Assembly (NCBI GenBank): GCA_007128995.1
Contig: SKWJ01000384.1
Span: 1 to 5,643 of the forward strand
From: Paracoccaceae bacterium
Lineage (GTDB): Bacteria; Pseudomonadota; Alphaproteobacteria; Rhodobacterales; Rhodobacteraceae
DNA length: 5,643 nt
Reading direction: 5' to 3'
Positions 1 through 5,643 of this stretch are shown here, piece after piece. Below the pieces are notes generated by a model. That model worked only from the letters and a program-made list of their open reading frames with translations, had not been told where the DNA came from and searched no databases. Both the position numbers and the translations under genes were made by a program. Positions within the stretch are counted from its first letter, which is position 1, and each line of letters starts with the position of its first letter.

Positions 1-177
1 AATTTCGACCAGACGCTGCACGACATCGCCGCGCGCATCCAGCTCCACAACCTCATAACCCGCCACCCGCAGCGCCTTGGCGCATTCATGCCCCGACGAG
101 AGCGACACCTCGCGCTCTGCCGAGAGGCCGCCTTTCAGAACACATATTCGGGGGGCTGCCCTGCTCGACATGCCCAT
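1..177 (-). CDS. ddl: D-alanine--D-alanine ligase, N-terminal part (cut by window edge)
   Basis: Ddl joins two D-alanines using ATP in the cytoplasm, supplying the dipeptide that MurF adds to the peptidoglycan precursor. Only the first 59 codons lie in the window. They contain the family's N-terminal signature at about residues 13-28 ([16 protein letters not shown], compare the usual [14 protein letters not shown]), followed by a helix and a beta strand ([13 protein letters not shown]) as expected for the first Rossmann-like subdomain. The ATP-grasp and catalytic parts are off the left edge. I place the start at the ATG at 177 because AGAGG (186-190) lies 8 bases upstream. An in-frame ATG at 171 (MSSRAAPR) is the alternative. 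The gene starts about 50 bases after the murB stop on the same strand, so the two are probably co-transcribed, as in a dcw cluster. The identification is firm; the exact start is not. Confidence 0.9.
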   Translation of the reverse strand, partial: MGMSSRAAPRICVLKGGLSAEREVSLSSGHECAKALRVAGYEVVELDARGDVVQRLVEI

Positions 178-226
178 TCCCACTGCCTCTGGGCCGTTTT
201 GGCCCGTATTTGCCCGATTTGGGGCG

Positions 227-1201
227 TTATTCTTGTTTTGGTTCGGCGTTGATCAAGCTGATCTCTGCCATATCCGCGTCCAATGTTGTCTCACCGATCC
301 GCATGATTTCCCATTGTAGCGAAATACCACGCGCTTGCAAAACCCTTTTTCGCACCTCTTCGCCCAGCGCCTCTAATTCGGCCGCCGTCGCACCGCCGGT
401 ATTGATCAGGAAATTGGGATGTTTGGGCGACATTTGCGCGCCACCCAGCCGCGCCCCGCGGCAACCAGCTTCTTCAATAACCTTCCAGGCTTTCAACTCG
501 TGACTGTCATCAGCCCGGCCGGTAGAGCTGAACCCGGCAGGATTGCGAAAAGTTGATCCGGCGCTGCGCTCTTTGGTGGGCTGGCTTGCATCGCGCGCGG
601 CAAGCTGCGCCGCCATACGAGCATGCAATGCTTCCGTTGCCCCGGTGGGCGCGCGAAACCGGGCCTGCGTGATCACTGCCCCCTCGGGCAATTCGGACCG
701 GCGGTAGGCAAGCTTCAAGTCCGACGCGGCGATAATGCGGCGTTGGCCCAAGCGATCAATCACCACCACATCCAGCAGATGGTCGGCCACATAGGTGCCA
801 TAACAGCCCGCATTCATCCGCACCGCCCCGCCGATACTGCCGGGGATCGTGCGCAGGAATGTCAGGTCGCGCCCTGCATCGGCAGCCTTGCGCGCTACAT
901 GGGCATCCAGCGCGGCTGCGCCCGCAGTCACAGTTTCGCCGATTTCGATCGCATTGAACCCACGCCCCAGCCGGATGACCACTGCCCGGATGCCCCCGTC
1001 GCGCACGATCAGGTTCGAGCCGACGCCCATCGGAAAGACCGGAATTTCTGGGTCAAGTGCGCGCAGAAAATCGCTCAGATCATCTTCATCGGCGGGCTGG
1101 AACAGCCAGTCGGCAGGGCCGCCCACACGCAGCCATGTCAGGCTGTCGAGCGGCTTTTGCGCGGTCAGCGTGCCACGCACTGGGATCTGATCAGGTGTCA
1201 T
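227..1201 (-). CDS. murB: UDP-N-acetylenolpyruvoylglucosamine reductase (MurB)
   Basis: MurB is the cytoplasmic FAD enzyme that reduces UDP-GlcNAc-enolpyruvate to UDP-MurNAc with NADPH, the second committed step of peptidoglycan synthesis. From the ATG at 1201 the protein has 324 residues. The FAD-binding domain shows [11 protein letters not shown] (22-32), GVGSNLIV (59-66) and [13 protein letters not shown] (120-132). The C-terminal domain carries the catalytic serine in GSTFRNP (S216), the [16 protein letters not shown] stretch (254-269) and the proton-relay glutamate in WEIMRIG (E298). All key residues are present. An in-frame ATG at 1225 would add eight residues (MCLDTHLP). I prefer 1201 because family homology begins about five residues after it. 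Neither start has a good Shine-Dalgarno sequence; the bases just before the 1201 ATG are pyrimidine-rich instead. The gene ends in TAA, and ddl follows about 50 bases downstream. About 15 C-terminal residues ([18 protein letters not shown] region) extend beyond the usual end. Confidence 0.95.
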   Translation of the reverse strand: MTPDQIPVRGTLTAQKPLDSLTWLRVGGPADWLFQPADEDDLSDFLRALDPEIPVFPMGVGSNLIVRDGGIRAVVIRLGRGFNAIEIGETVTAGAAALDAHVARKAADAGRDLTFLRTIPGSIGGAVRMNAGCYGTYVADHLLDVVVIDRLGQRRIIAASDLKLAYRRSELPEGAVITQARFRAPTGATEALHARMAAQLAARDASQPTKERSAGSTFRNPAGFSSTGRADDSHELKAWKVIEEAGCRGARLGGAQMSPKHPNFLINTGGATAAELEALGEEVRKRVLQARGISLQWEIMRIGETTLDADMAEISLINAEPKQE

Positions 1202-1486
1202 GGGGAGGTGAGTATCAAGGCACATAGGGGATTGTCGAGAGTGTGGGTGATGCCTGTGGGAAAATTTGGGGCAAGGTTAGTTAATAGATCAAGAGCAGGG
1301 CAATGACACAAGCTGCGGGCAGCCTTACTCAAGGTTCATGTCCAGAAGTGCTAAATCATCCTTTGACGGAGGCGCAGTGTGACCGCCCGGTATCCGGCCT
1401 CGTCGCACTGCATTCCCCGGCTCAGAGCGGTAAAGCCCACCCCCAACTATGACAGCCGCCGCCAGCCCGAATCGCTGAGATCTCGA
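1202..1486. other. Intergenic region between the AsmA-family gene and murB
   Basis: This stretch of about 285 bases separates two genes that both read leftward. I find no credible gene in either orientation and no stem followed by a T-tract that would make a clear terminator for the AsmA-family gene. It contains a weak promoter-like element ahead of murB (listed separately) and a modest inverted repeat (gcagtg at 1374-1379 and cactgc at 1406-1411, enclosing a ccgg-tat-ccgg mini-hairpin) of unknown meaning. An AT-rich patch lies around 1278-1292. The gap makes it likely that murB has its own promoter. Confidence 0.5.
1281..1311 (-). promoter_or_regulatory. Possible sigma70-type promoter for murB-ddl
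   Basis: Reading leftward, TTGTGT (1311-1306) and TATTAA (1286-1281) are separated by 19 bases, which is longer than the ideal 17. TATTAA matches the -10 consensus at four of six positions. It would give a leader of about 70 bases before the murB ATG at 1201. This is pattern matching only, in the most AT-rich part of the gap; treat it as a weak prediction. Confidence 0.22.
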
Positions 1487-3457
1487 TCAATCCCCGCCCA
1501 GCAGTCCGCGCAGGCGGGTGCCGAGTTCCTGTTCCTGACCGCGGCGCTGGGTATCTTCGTGGCGTTCGCCCGGCTGGCGCTCGACGCCCAGTTCGCGCTC
1601 CAGCCGCTGGTCGATCTGACTGCGCGCGCGCTCTTCCAGACGGCGCGCTTCCTCGCGGGCGATCTCTTCCAGCCGCTCCTGATCGAGGCGCAACTGTTCC
1701 CGGGCCAGCGCCTCAAGGTCCAGCCGGAAGCGCGGTTCACTCCAAGGCCCGGTGATCATCAGCGGCACGCGCAGCGTCTCCTCTCCACGCAGGGCGGCCG
1801 GGACAAGGCGGTAATCCAGCGTCCGCGCCCCGATCCCGACCTGACCGCGCCCGGTGACCGAAAACCGCGTCGCTTCAAGGCGCAGATCGTCGTTGCGCAG
1901 AACACCTTCGGATAGGGTAAAGCTGCCGGTCACGGATTGGTAGACGGTGCGGTTCCCCTCACCCATATAGGACATGTCCAGATTGCGCAGCATTCCTGCC
2001 AGATCAAAGCCGATGATTTCGCCTTGAGACAGGGCCAGACGGCCCTCTCCGTGCAGTGAATTCATGATCGTGTCCAGATCATTGCCGACCCCCAGAAATT
2101 GCAGATCCAGATCGCCTGCGCCCTGTAGGCGCCGATAGTCGGCAAGCTCTGTCAACAGCGGCAAAAGATCGATGCCGCGCAATTGCATATTGCCGCCGAC
2201 AGACAGGCCCGAGCGATTGTTCATCACGAACTCTCCGGTCAACTGGCCGCCGAAAAGCGCCGCCTCGCGAAACCCGAAAACTGCGCGCGCGCGATCAAGG
2301 TCAAGGTCCAGCCGTGTCCGCCCAAGCGTCGCGATATCTGTACGCAGCCCGCCCAGTGTCAGCGACAGATCTGCGTCGAAGAGTGCGAGCGCGCTTGCGT
2401 CTATCACGGCGCGTGACCAGCCCTGACGGGATTGCCCCTGTCCGCCCGTCGCCTGTGGCGCGGCGCTGCGCAGATCCAGCACATCCCCTGATAGCTGCCC
2501 CCTCAGCCGCGGACGATCTGCACCCGGCATCAATTCCAGCGCCCCGACAAGACGCAGCCCGCCCGCGCGGAGTTGCGCCTCTCGCGCCGCGAGACGCCCA
2601 TCAGAAAAAAGCTCGACCTGCCCCGCAACGGCCAGAGGCAGATAATTGGCAGGAAGCGCTCCGCCACTTTGCCCCGCCATCTGCATAAGCGGCTGCAAGG
2701 CCGGGATCTGGGCATCCAACCTGCCGTCAAGAACAGGGCCGTGCAGCCCCAGCTGACCCGCAAAAGTGACAGAGGCGCCAGCGACTGTGCCTTCCAGCGC
2801 GACCGGGGATGGCGCACCAGCGAGTACATCACTCGCGTTTTCAGTGCGCGCCGAAATCTGAAAAGCCTGTCCATTCAGCCTGCCCTGCGCGTCGATCGTG
2901 GCCAAATCTGCGCGTTCCGGCAGCCGCAACACTGCCTCGACTCCCTCAAGGCGATGTTCCGTATTCGACATCGCGTCCTGAAAGAGTACGGACGCGTTTT
3001 CCAGCCGCGCCTCGGTCAGCGAGATCGCCCTTGACGGGCGTCTCTGTGCGGTGGTGTCGGACGAAGGCTCCCCGGCGATGCCGTCCCAATTGAAGCGGCC
3101 CTCGGCGTCGCGAACAACGTGAAGCTGCGGCGATTGCATCACGACGCGCTCGATCCGGATATCACCGCGCAGCAACGCCATAAGATCAAGGCCGATCTCC
3201 ATTTCTTCGGCGCGCAACATTGGCCCCGTGCCTGCCCATTCCGGGTTTCCGATCTGAACACGCGAAGCTGTCGCACCCAGCAACGGGAAAAAGCTGGGCC
3301 GCACTTCGCCACCAAATTCCAGGCTCCGCCCGGTGGCGCTGTGGAATTGCTGGGCCGCGATCTGGGCGATCCGCTCGGTTGGCATCAGAAACAGAGATGC
3401 AAAGATAAGCACACAGACGCCCAACACCATGGCAGACAGCGCTTTCAACAATCGCAT
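1487..3457 (-). CDS. AsmA family protein (membrane-anchored envelope protein)
   Basis: AsmA-family proteins are inner-membrane-anchored periplasmic proteins with repetitive beta structure, related to proteins implicated in phospholipid transport and outer-membrane homeostasis; the role of this one is not known. From the ATG at 3457 it has 656 residues. Residues 4-25 form a hydrophobic N-terminal anchor, followed by the family-typical start (about 26-80: TERIAQIAAQQFHSATGRSL..., FPLLGATASRVQIGNPEW). The middle is long, beta-rich and low in cysteine. Residues about 415-580 match the AsmA C-terminal region (GVGNDLDTIMNSLHGEGRLAL, then LRVPLMITGPWSEPRFRLDL). The last 75 residues are a highly charged Arg/Glu/Gln tail, probably helical or coiled-coil around 583-625. 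I chose 3457 over the upstream in-frame ATG at 3493 because GGAGG lies 5 bases before it and the hydrophobic anchor starts directly after it. It stops with TGA and is divergent from gltX. Confidence 0.9.
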   Translation of the reverse strand: MRLLKALSAMVLGVCVLIFASLFLMPTERIAQIAAQQFHSATGRSLEFGGEVRPSFFPLLGATASRVQIGNPEWAGTGPMLRAEEMEIGLDLMALLRGDIRIERVVMQSPQLHVVRDAEGRFNWDGIAGEPSSDTTAQRRPSRAISLTEARLENASVLFQDAMSNTEHRLEGVEAVLRLPERADLATIDAQGRLNGQAFQISARTENASDVLAGAPSPVALEGTVAGASVTFAGQLGLHGPVLDGRLDAQIPALQPLMQMAGQSGGALPANYLPLAVAGQVELFSDGRLAAREAQLRAGGLRLVGALELMPGADRPRLRGQLSGDVLDLRSAAPQATGGQGQSRQGWSRAVIDASALALFDADLSLTLGGLRTDIATLGRTRLDLDLDRARAVFGFREAALFGGQLTGEFVMNNRSGLSVGGNMQLRGIDLLPLLTELADYRRLQGAGDLDLQFLGVGNDLDTIMNSLHGEGRLALSQGEIIGFDLAGMLRNLDMSYMGEGNRTVYQSVTGSFTLSEGVLRNDDLRLEATRFSVTGRGQVGIGARTLDYRLVPAALRGEETLRVPLMITGPWSEPRFRLDLEALAREQLRLDQERLEEIAREEARRLEERARSQIDQRLERELGVERQPGERHEDTQRRGQEQELGTRLRGLLGGD

Positions 3458-3460
3458 ATA

Positions 3461-3467
3461 CCCCTCC
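3461..3467 (-). promoter_or_regulatory. Shine-Dalgarno sequence deciding the AsmA-family start
   Basis: GGAGGGG on the minus strand, with its GGAGG core 5 bases before the ATG at 3457. No comparable site precedes the in-frame ATG at 3493, so this site supports the shorter protein of 656 residues. Confidence 0.75.
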
Positions 3468-3481
3468 GGCTTGCGGTTTGT

Positions 3482-3496
3482 GACATGGCCCAAGTC
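3482..3496. promoter_or_regulatory. Imperfect 15-bp dyad in the AsmA/gltX divergent region (possible operator)
   Basis: The sequence GACaTGGcCCAaGTC is palindromic in six of seven base pairs around a central base (mismatch in lower case, besides the centre). It lies 25-39 bases upstream of the AsmA-family start, in the 187-base region (3458-3644) between the divergent genes. A palindromic ttggccaa follows at 3520-3527, and gggccatgt at 3600-3608 is an inverted copy of part of the dyad (acatggccc, 3483-3491). I find no convincing -35/-10 pair for either gene here. Operator function is only a guess from symmetry and position. Confidence 0.25.
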
Positions 3497-3644
3497 TATC
3501 GCGCTGGTCGGGCGATGTCTTGGCCAAATCCTGCGTGCGCCATCCCCAGTTCAAGTTGTGAAGCCGGCAAGGCCGTTCAGCCTGCCCTTGCACAGAAGCG
3601 GGCCATGTGAAAAAGGAAGGCGTGGTTTTCGAGAGGTCGCGCCC

Positions 3645-4817
3645 ATGTCTCGCATTGTTACACGCTTCGCCCCGTCTCCGACTGGTTACCTGCATATTGG
3701 CAATTTGCGCACAGCGCTGTTCAATTACCTGATTGCCCGGAAATCCGGCGGAGAGTTCGTCCTGAGGCTTGATGACACGGACCAGGAGCGGTCGAAACAG
3801 GAATATGTCGACGGCATCCAGCAGGATCTGGACTGGCTGGGTCTGCATTGGGACCGGATAGAGCAGCAATCGAAACGGCTAGACCGATATGCGCAGGCAG
3901 CCGACAGACTGCGGTCTGACGGACGGTTTTACGAATGTTTTGAAACGCCTGGCGAACTGGATCTGAAGCGCAAGAAGCAACTGAACATGGGGCGGCCACC
4001 TGTCTATGACCGCGCAGCCCTGAACCTGGAAGACGCCGCGCGCGAGAGGTTGCGTGCAGAACGCGCCGGGTATTGGCGCTTCTTGCTTGACCAGACCCGT
4101 ATTGAATGGGTGGACGGCATTCTTGGGCCTTTGTCCATTGATGCCGCGAGCGTCTCTGACCCGGTGCTGATCCGGGCCGATGGGCAGGTTTTGTACACAC
4201 TGGCCTCGGTTGTGGATGACATGGATATGGGGATTACCCATATCGTACGCGGATCCGACCATGTGACCAATACTGCCACCCAGATCCAGATCATCGAAGC
4301 GCTCGGCGGGACCGCCCCTGCATTCGCGCATCACTCGCTGCTGACAGGTGCACAAGGGGAAGCGCTGTCAAAACGGCTGGGGACGCTGTCTCTGCGCGAT
4401 TTGCGGGCGCAAGGGGTGACCCCTGCAGCCCTTCTGTCGCTTATGGCGCGGCTCGGATCGAACCAGCCGGTAGAGTTGCGGTTGACACTGGACGAGATCG
4501 CCGAAGGCTTCGATCTGTCACAATTCGGGGCCGCCCCAACCAAATTCGACATGCAGGACCTGTGGCCCCTGACCCGTGCCGATCTGCAAGCGCGGCCCTA
4601 TGAAGCCGTGGCAGACACGATTGCCGGGATTGGGGTGCCAGATCCCATGGCCCGGCAGTTCTGGGATGTCGCGCGCGAGAACATCACGCGGCTGGATGAT
4701 CTTGAGGGCTGGTGGAGCCTGTGTCGCGATGGAGCCGCCCCCGAAATCGCACCGGAAGACGCCGAATTCGTGGCGAAAGCCTTGGCGATGCTGCCACCAC
4801 CGCCTTACGGCCCGTAA
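3645..4817 (+). CDS. gltX: Glutamate--tRNA ligase, truncated by an in-frame TAA
   Basis: GltX is the class I cytoplasmic enzyme that charges tRNA with glutamate. The start at 3645 gives MSRIVTRFAPSPTGYLHIGN, the exact N-terminus expected, with GAGAGG 8 bases upstream. The Rossmann fold has the HIGH-type motif HIGN at residues 17-20, LRLDDTD (about 42-48) in the glutamate/tRNA region, HIVRGSDH at 199-206, and the KMSKS-type loop ALSKR at 240-244. The anticodon-binding domain begins around residue 300-320. The frame stops at TAA (4815-4817) after 390 residues, right after LPPPPYGP. Family members of this class are about 440 residues, and the missing C-terminus is encoded in the same frame directly downstream (next entry). 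The catalytic core is complete; the end of the anticodon-binding domain is lost. Activity is therefore doubtful. Many alphaproteobacteria carry a second gltX that could compensate. Bases and codons match the neighbouring genes, with no sign of transfer. Confidence 0.92.
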   Translation: MSRIVTRFAPSPTGYLHIGNLRTALFNYLIARKSGGEFVLRLDDTDQERSKQEYVDGIQQDLDWLGLHWDRIEQQSKRLDRYAQAADRLRSDGRFYECFETPGELDLKRKKQLNMGRPPVYDRAALNLEDAARERLRAERAGYWRFLLDQTRIEWVDGILGPLSIDAASVSDPVLIRADGQVLYTLASVVDDMDMGITHIVRGSDHVTNTATQIQIIEALGGTAPAFAHHSLLTGAQGEALSKRLGTLSLRDLRAQGVTPAALLSLMARLGSNQPVELRLTLDEIAEGFDLSQFGAAPTKFDMQDLWPLTRADLQARPYEAVADTIAGIGVPDPMARQFWDVARENITRLDDLEGWWSLCRDGAAPEIAPEDAEFVAKALAMLPPPPYGP

Positions 4818-4976
4818 GCCTGGAATGACTGGACCAGCGCCGTCAAGGATGCGACTGGGCGCAAGGGCAAGGGCTTGTTCATGCCGCTTCGCAAAGCGCT
4901 TACAGGACAGGCACACGGACCTGACATGCGCGCGCTGATGCCGCTTTTACAGCGCGTCCCCGCGCGGGACACCTAA
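4818..4976 (+). pseudogene. gltX: Severed C-terminal part of gltX, in frame after the premature stop
   Basis: Directly after the TAA at 4815-4817, the same frame runs open for 52 codons to a second TAA (4974-4976). It reads [20 protein letters not shown], then [17 protein letters not shown] and ALMPLLQ. This is the conserved C-terminal helix region of the family (from memory, intact homologues read ...[38 protein letters not shown]...). With one sense codon in place of TAA, most simply GAA, the gene would encode 443 residues, the normal length. There is no frameshift and no decay of the downstream codons, which points to a recent substitution or a sequencing error. No ribosome binding site is visible ahead of the internal ATGs, so this segment is unlikely to be translated separately. 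Confidence 0.88.
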
Positions 4977-5017
4977 TTTCGACCGGCCACCGCAGCATTT
5001 CGACCGGCCACCGCAGC
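4976..5017. repeat. Exact 21-bp tandem duplication between gltX and fabB
   Basis: Two identical, directly adjacent 21-base units lie at 4976-4996 and 4997-5017. Each starts atttcgaccgg and ends ccaccgcagc. The first unit begins on the last base of the ancestral gltX stop codon (4974-4976). No third copy or partial flanking copy is seen. It is not a CRISPR repeat (no spacer) and has no dyad symmetry, so replication slippage is the simplest origin. Confidence 0.9.
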
Positions 5018-5041
5018 GCGGATATCAACTTCGTGCGAGGC

Positions 5042-5070
5042 TTGCTCAGGGGGCCTTGCTGCCATAGACA
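5042..5070 (+). promoter_or_regulatory. Possible promoter for fabB
   Basis: TTGCTC (5042-5047) and TAGACA (5065-5070) are separated by exactly 17 bases, with the fabB ATG 26 bases further on. Both hexamers match the sigma70 consensus at only three positions, although TTG is the most conserved part of alphaproteobacterial -35 boxes. No clear operator palindrome is present. Weak prediction. Confidence 0.28.
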
Positions 5071-5096
5071 GACTGAAACAGATCTTGGGAGGTTCA

Positions 5097-5643
5097 ATGC
5101 GTCGCGTCGTCATCACAGGGTTGGGGATCATCTCGCCCATCGGAAATTCTGCCGCCGAAGTCACGGACAGTTTGCGCGCCGGGCGATCAGGGATCGTCTT
5201 TGCACCGGAATATGCCGAGCATGGTTTCCGCTCTCAGATCCATGGCAAACCCCAGATCGTGCTGGAAGACCACATCGACAAACGCAATCTGCGGTTCATG
5301 GGCGCAGGCGCGGCGTATAATTTCCTTGCTATGGAGCAGGCGATTGCCGATGCAGGCCTTGAGGATGCAGACATCTCGAACCCGCGCACCGGGCTGATAA
5401 CCGGCTCGGGTGGTCCTTCCACGGCCAACCTGTTTCAGGCACACAAGATCGTCATCGAGAAAGGCAGCCCCAAGCGCATGGGGCCGTTCATGGTCACGCG
5501 CTGCATGTCCTCGACCAATTCCGCCTGCCTGGCCACGCCATTCAGGATCAAGGGCGTGAATTACTCGATCACCTCGGCCTGCTCGACCTCGGCGCATTGT
5601 ATTGGCAACGCGGCCGAACTGATCCAGATGGGCAAACAGGATA
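5097..5643 (+). CDS. fabB: 3-oxoacyl-ACP synthase I (FabB), N-terminal part (cut by window edge)
   Basis: FabB is the cytoplasmic condensing enzyme that elongates acyl-ACP with malonyl-ACP and is required for unsaturated fatty acid synthesis downstream of FabA. The 182 codons present are about 45 percent of the usual 404-409. They begin [16 protein letters not shown], include [19 protein letters not shown] (about 99-117) and [20 protein letters not shown], and carry the active-site cysteine C162 in [14 protein letters not shown]. The ACLATPF and [13 protein letters not shown] pattern fits FabB rather than FabF. The two catalytic histidines and the thiolase C-terminal half lie beyond the right edge. 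GGGAGG (5087-5092) ends 4 bases before the ATG. In many alphaproteobacteria fabB follows fabA in one operon; here the upstream gene is the disrupted gltX with a 120-base gap, so fabB probably has its own promoter. Confidence 0.93.
   Translation, partial: MRRVVITGLGIISPIGNSAAEVTDSLRAGRSGIVFAPEYAEHGFRSQIHGKPQIVLEDHIDKRNLRFMGAGAAYNFLAMEQAIADAGLEDADISNPRTGLITGSGGPSTANLFQAHKIVIEKGSPKRMGPFMVTRCMSSTNSACLATPFRIKGVNYSITSACSTSAHCIGNAAELIQMGKQD

Noticed and set aside
1..10. The bases aatttcgacc at the window start also occur at the start of the 21-bp repeat (from 4975).
   Set aside because: It is a 10-base match only, explained in ddl by coding sequence (VEI), and is expected by chance at low level.
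623..1306. Long plus-strand open frame opposite murB.
   Set aside because: It is the antisense shadow of murB, which has all its family motifs; the plus-strand translation is rich in Arg, Pro and His and shows no recognisable domain.
1374..1411. Inverted repeat gcagtg/cactgc enclosing ccgg-tat-ccgg as a terminator or small RNA.
   Set aside because: Stems are short with a poorly paired middle, and no T-tract lies on the leftward side, so neither call can be supported.
1325..1486. Open frame continuing after the AsmA-family TGA in the same frame (53 codons, with a hydrophobic LAAAVIVGGGLY stretch).
   Set aside because: Third-position GC is only moderate, there is no start codon with a ribosome binding site, and a run of this length without a stop is not rare at this GC content. 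The AsmA-family protein already ends in a plausible tail.
3333..3644. Upstream in-frame extension of gltX to an ATG at 3333.
   Set aside because: It would overlap the 5' end of the AsmA-family gene on the other strand, and the conserved GltX N-terminus starts exactly at the ATG at 3645, which has a ribosome binding site.
4956..4970. Hairpin gtccc-cgcgc-gggac near the ancestral gltX end as a terminator.
   Set aside because: The stem is only 5 bp, it lies inside the former coding sequence, and no T-tract follows closely.

Overview
The window is high-GC bacterial DNA with strong GC bias at third codon positions. It most resembles an alphaproteobacterium of the Rhodobacterales (Roseobacter/Rhodobacter type). 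This assignment is from memory of protein families, chiefly the MurB with its '[17 protein letters not shown]' start, the roughly 440-residue GltX class and the FabB. No search was run.

Layout. The left part reads leftward: the 5' end of ddl (D-alanine--D-alanine ligase, cut by the window edge), then murB about 50 bases upstream of it, then a gap of about 285 bases, then a 656-residue AsmA-family membrane-anchored protein. ddl and murB are the peptidoglycan precursor part of a division and cell wall (dcw) cluster. A 187-base divergent intergenic region separates the AsmA gene from the rightward genes. These are gltX (glutamyl-tRNA synthetase) and, after a 120-base gap with an exact 21-bp tandem duplication, the 5' part of fabB (3-oxoacyl-ACP synthase I), cut by the right edge.

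The main anomaly is in gltX. Its reading frame is stopped by a TAA at 4815-4817, after 390 codons. Beyond that stop the same frame stays open for 52 more codons, reads as the expected conserved C-terminus of the family, and ends at a second TAA at 4974-4976. No frameshift is needed. The sequence therefore shows a single in-frame nonsense codon in an otherwise intact gene of family length (443 residues), removing the end of the anticodon-binding domain.

Functionally, the window combines cell-envelope work (MurB and Ddl for peptidoglycan, an AsmA-like protein for envelope homeostasis, FabB for unsaturated fatty acids) with tRNA charging (GltX). I see no mobile element, CRISPR array, rRNA or tRNA gene, and no evidence of a defence system or other wholly new system.
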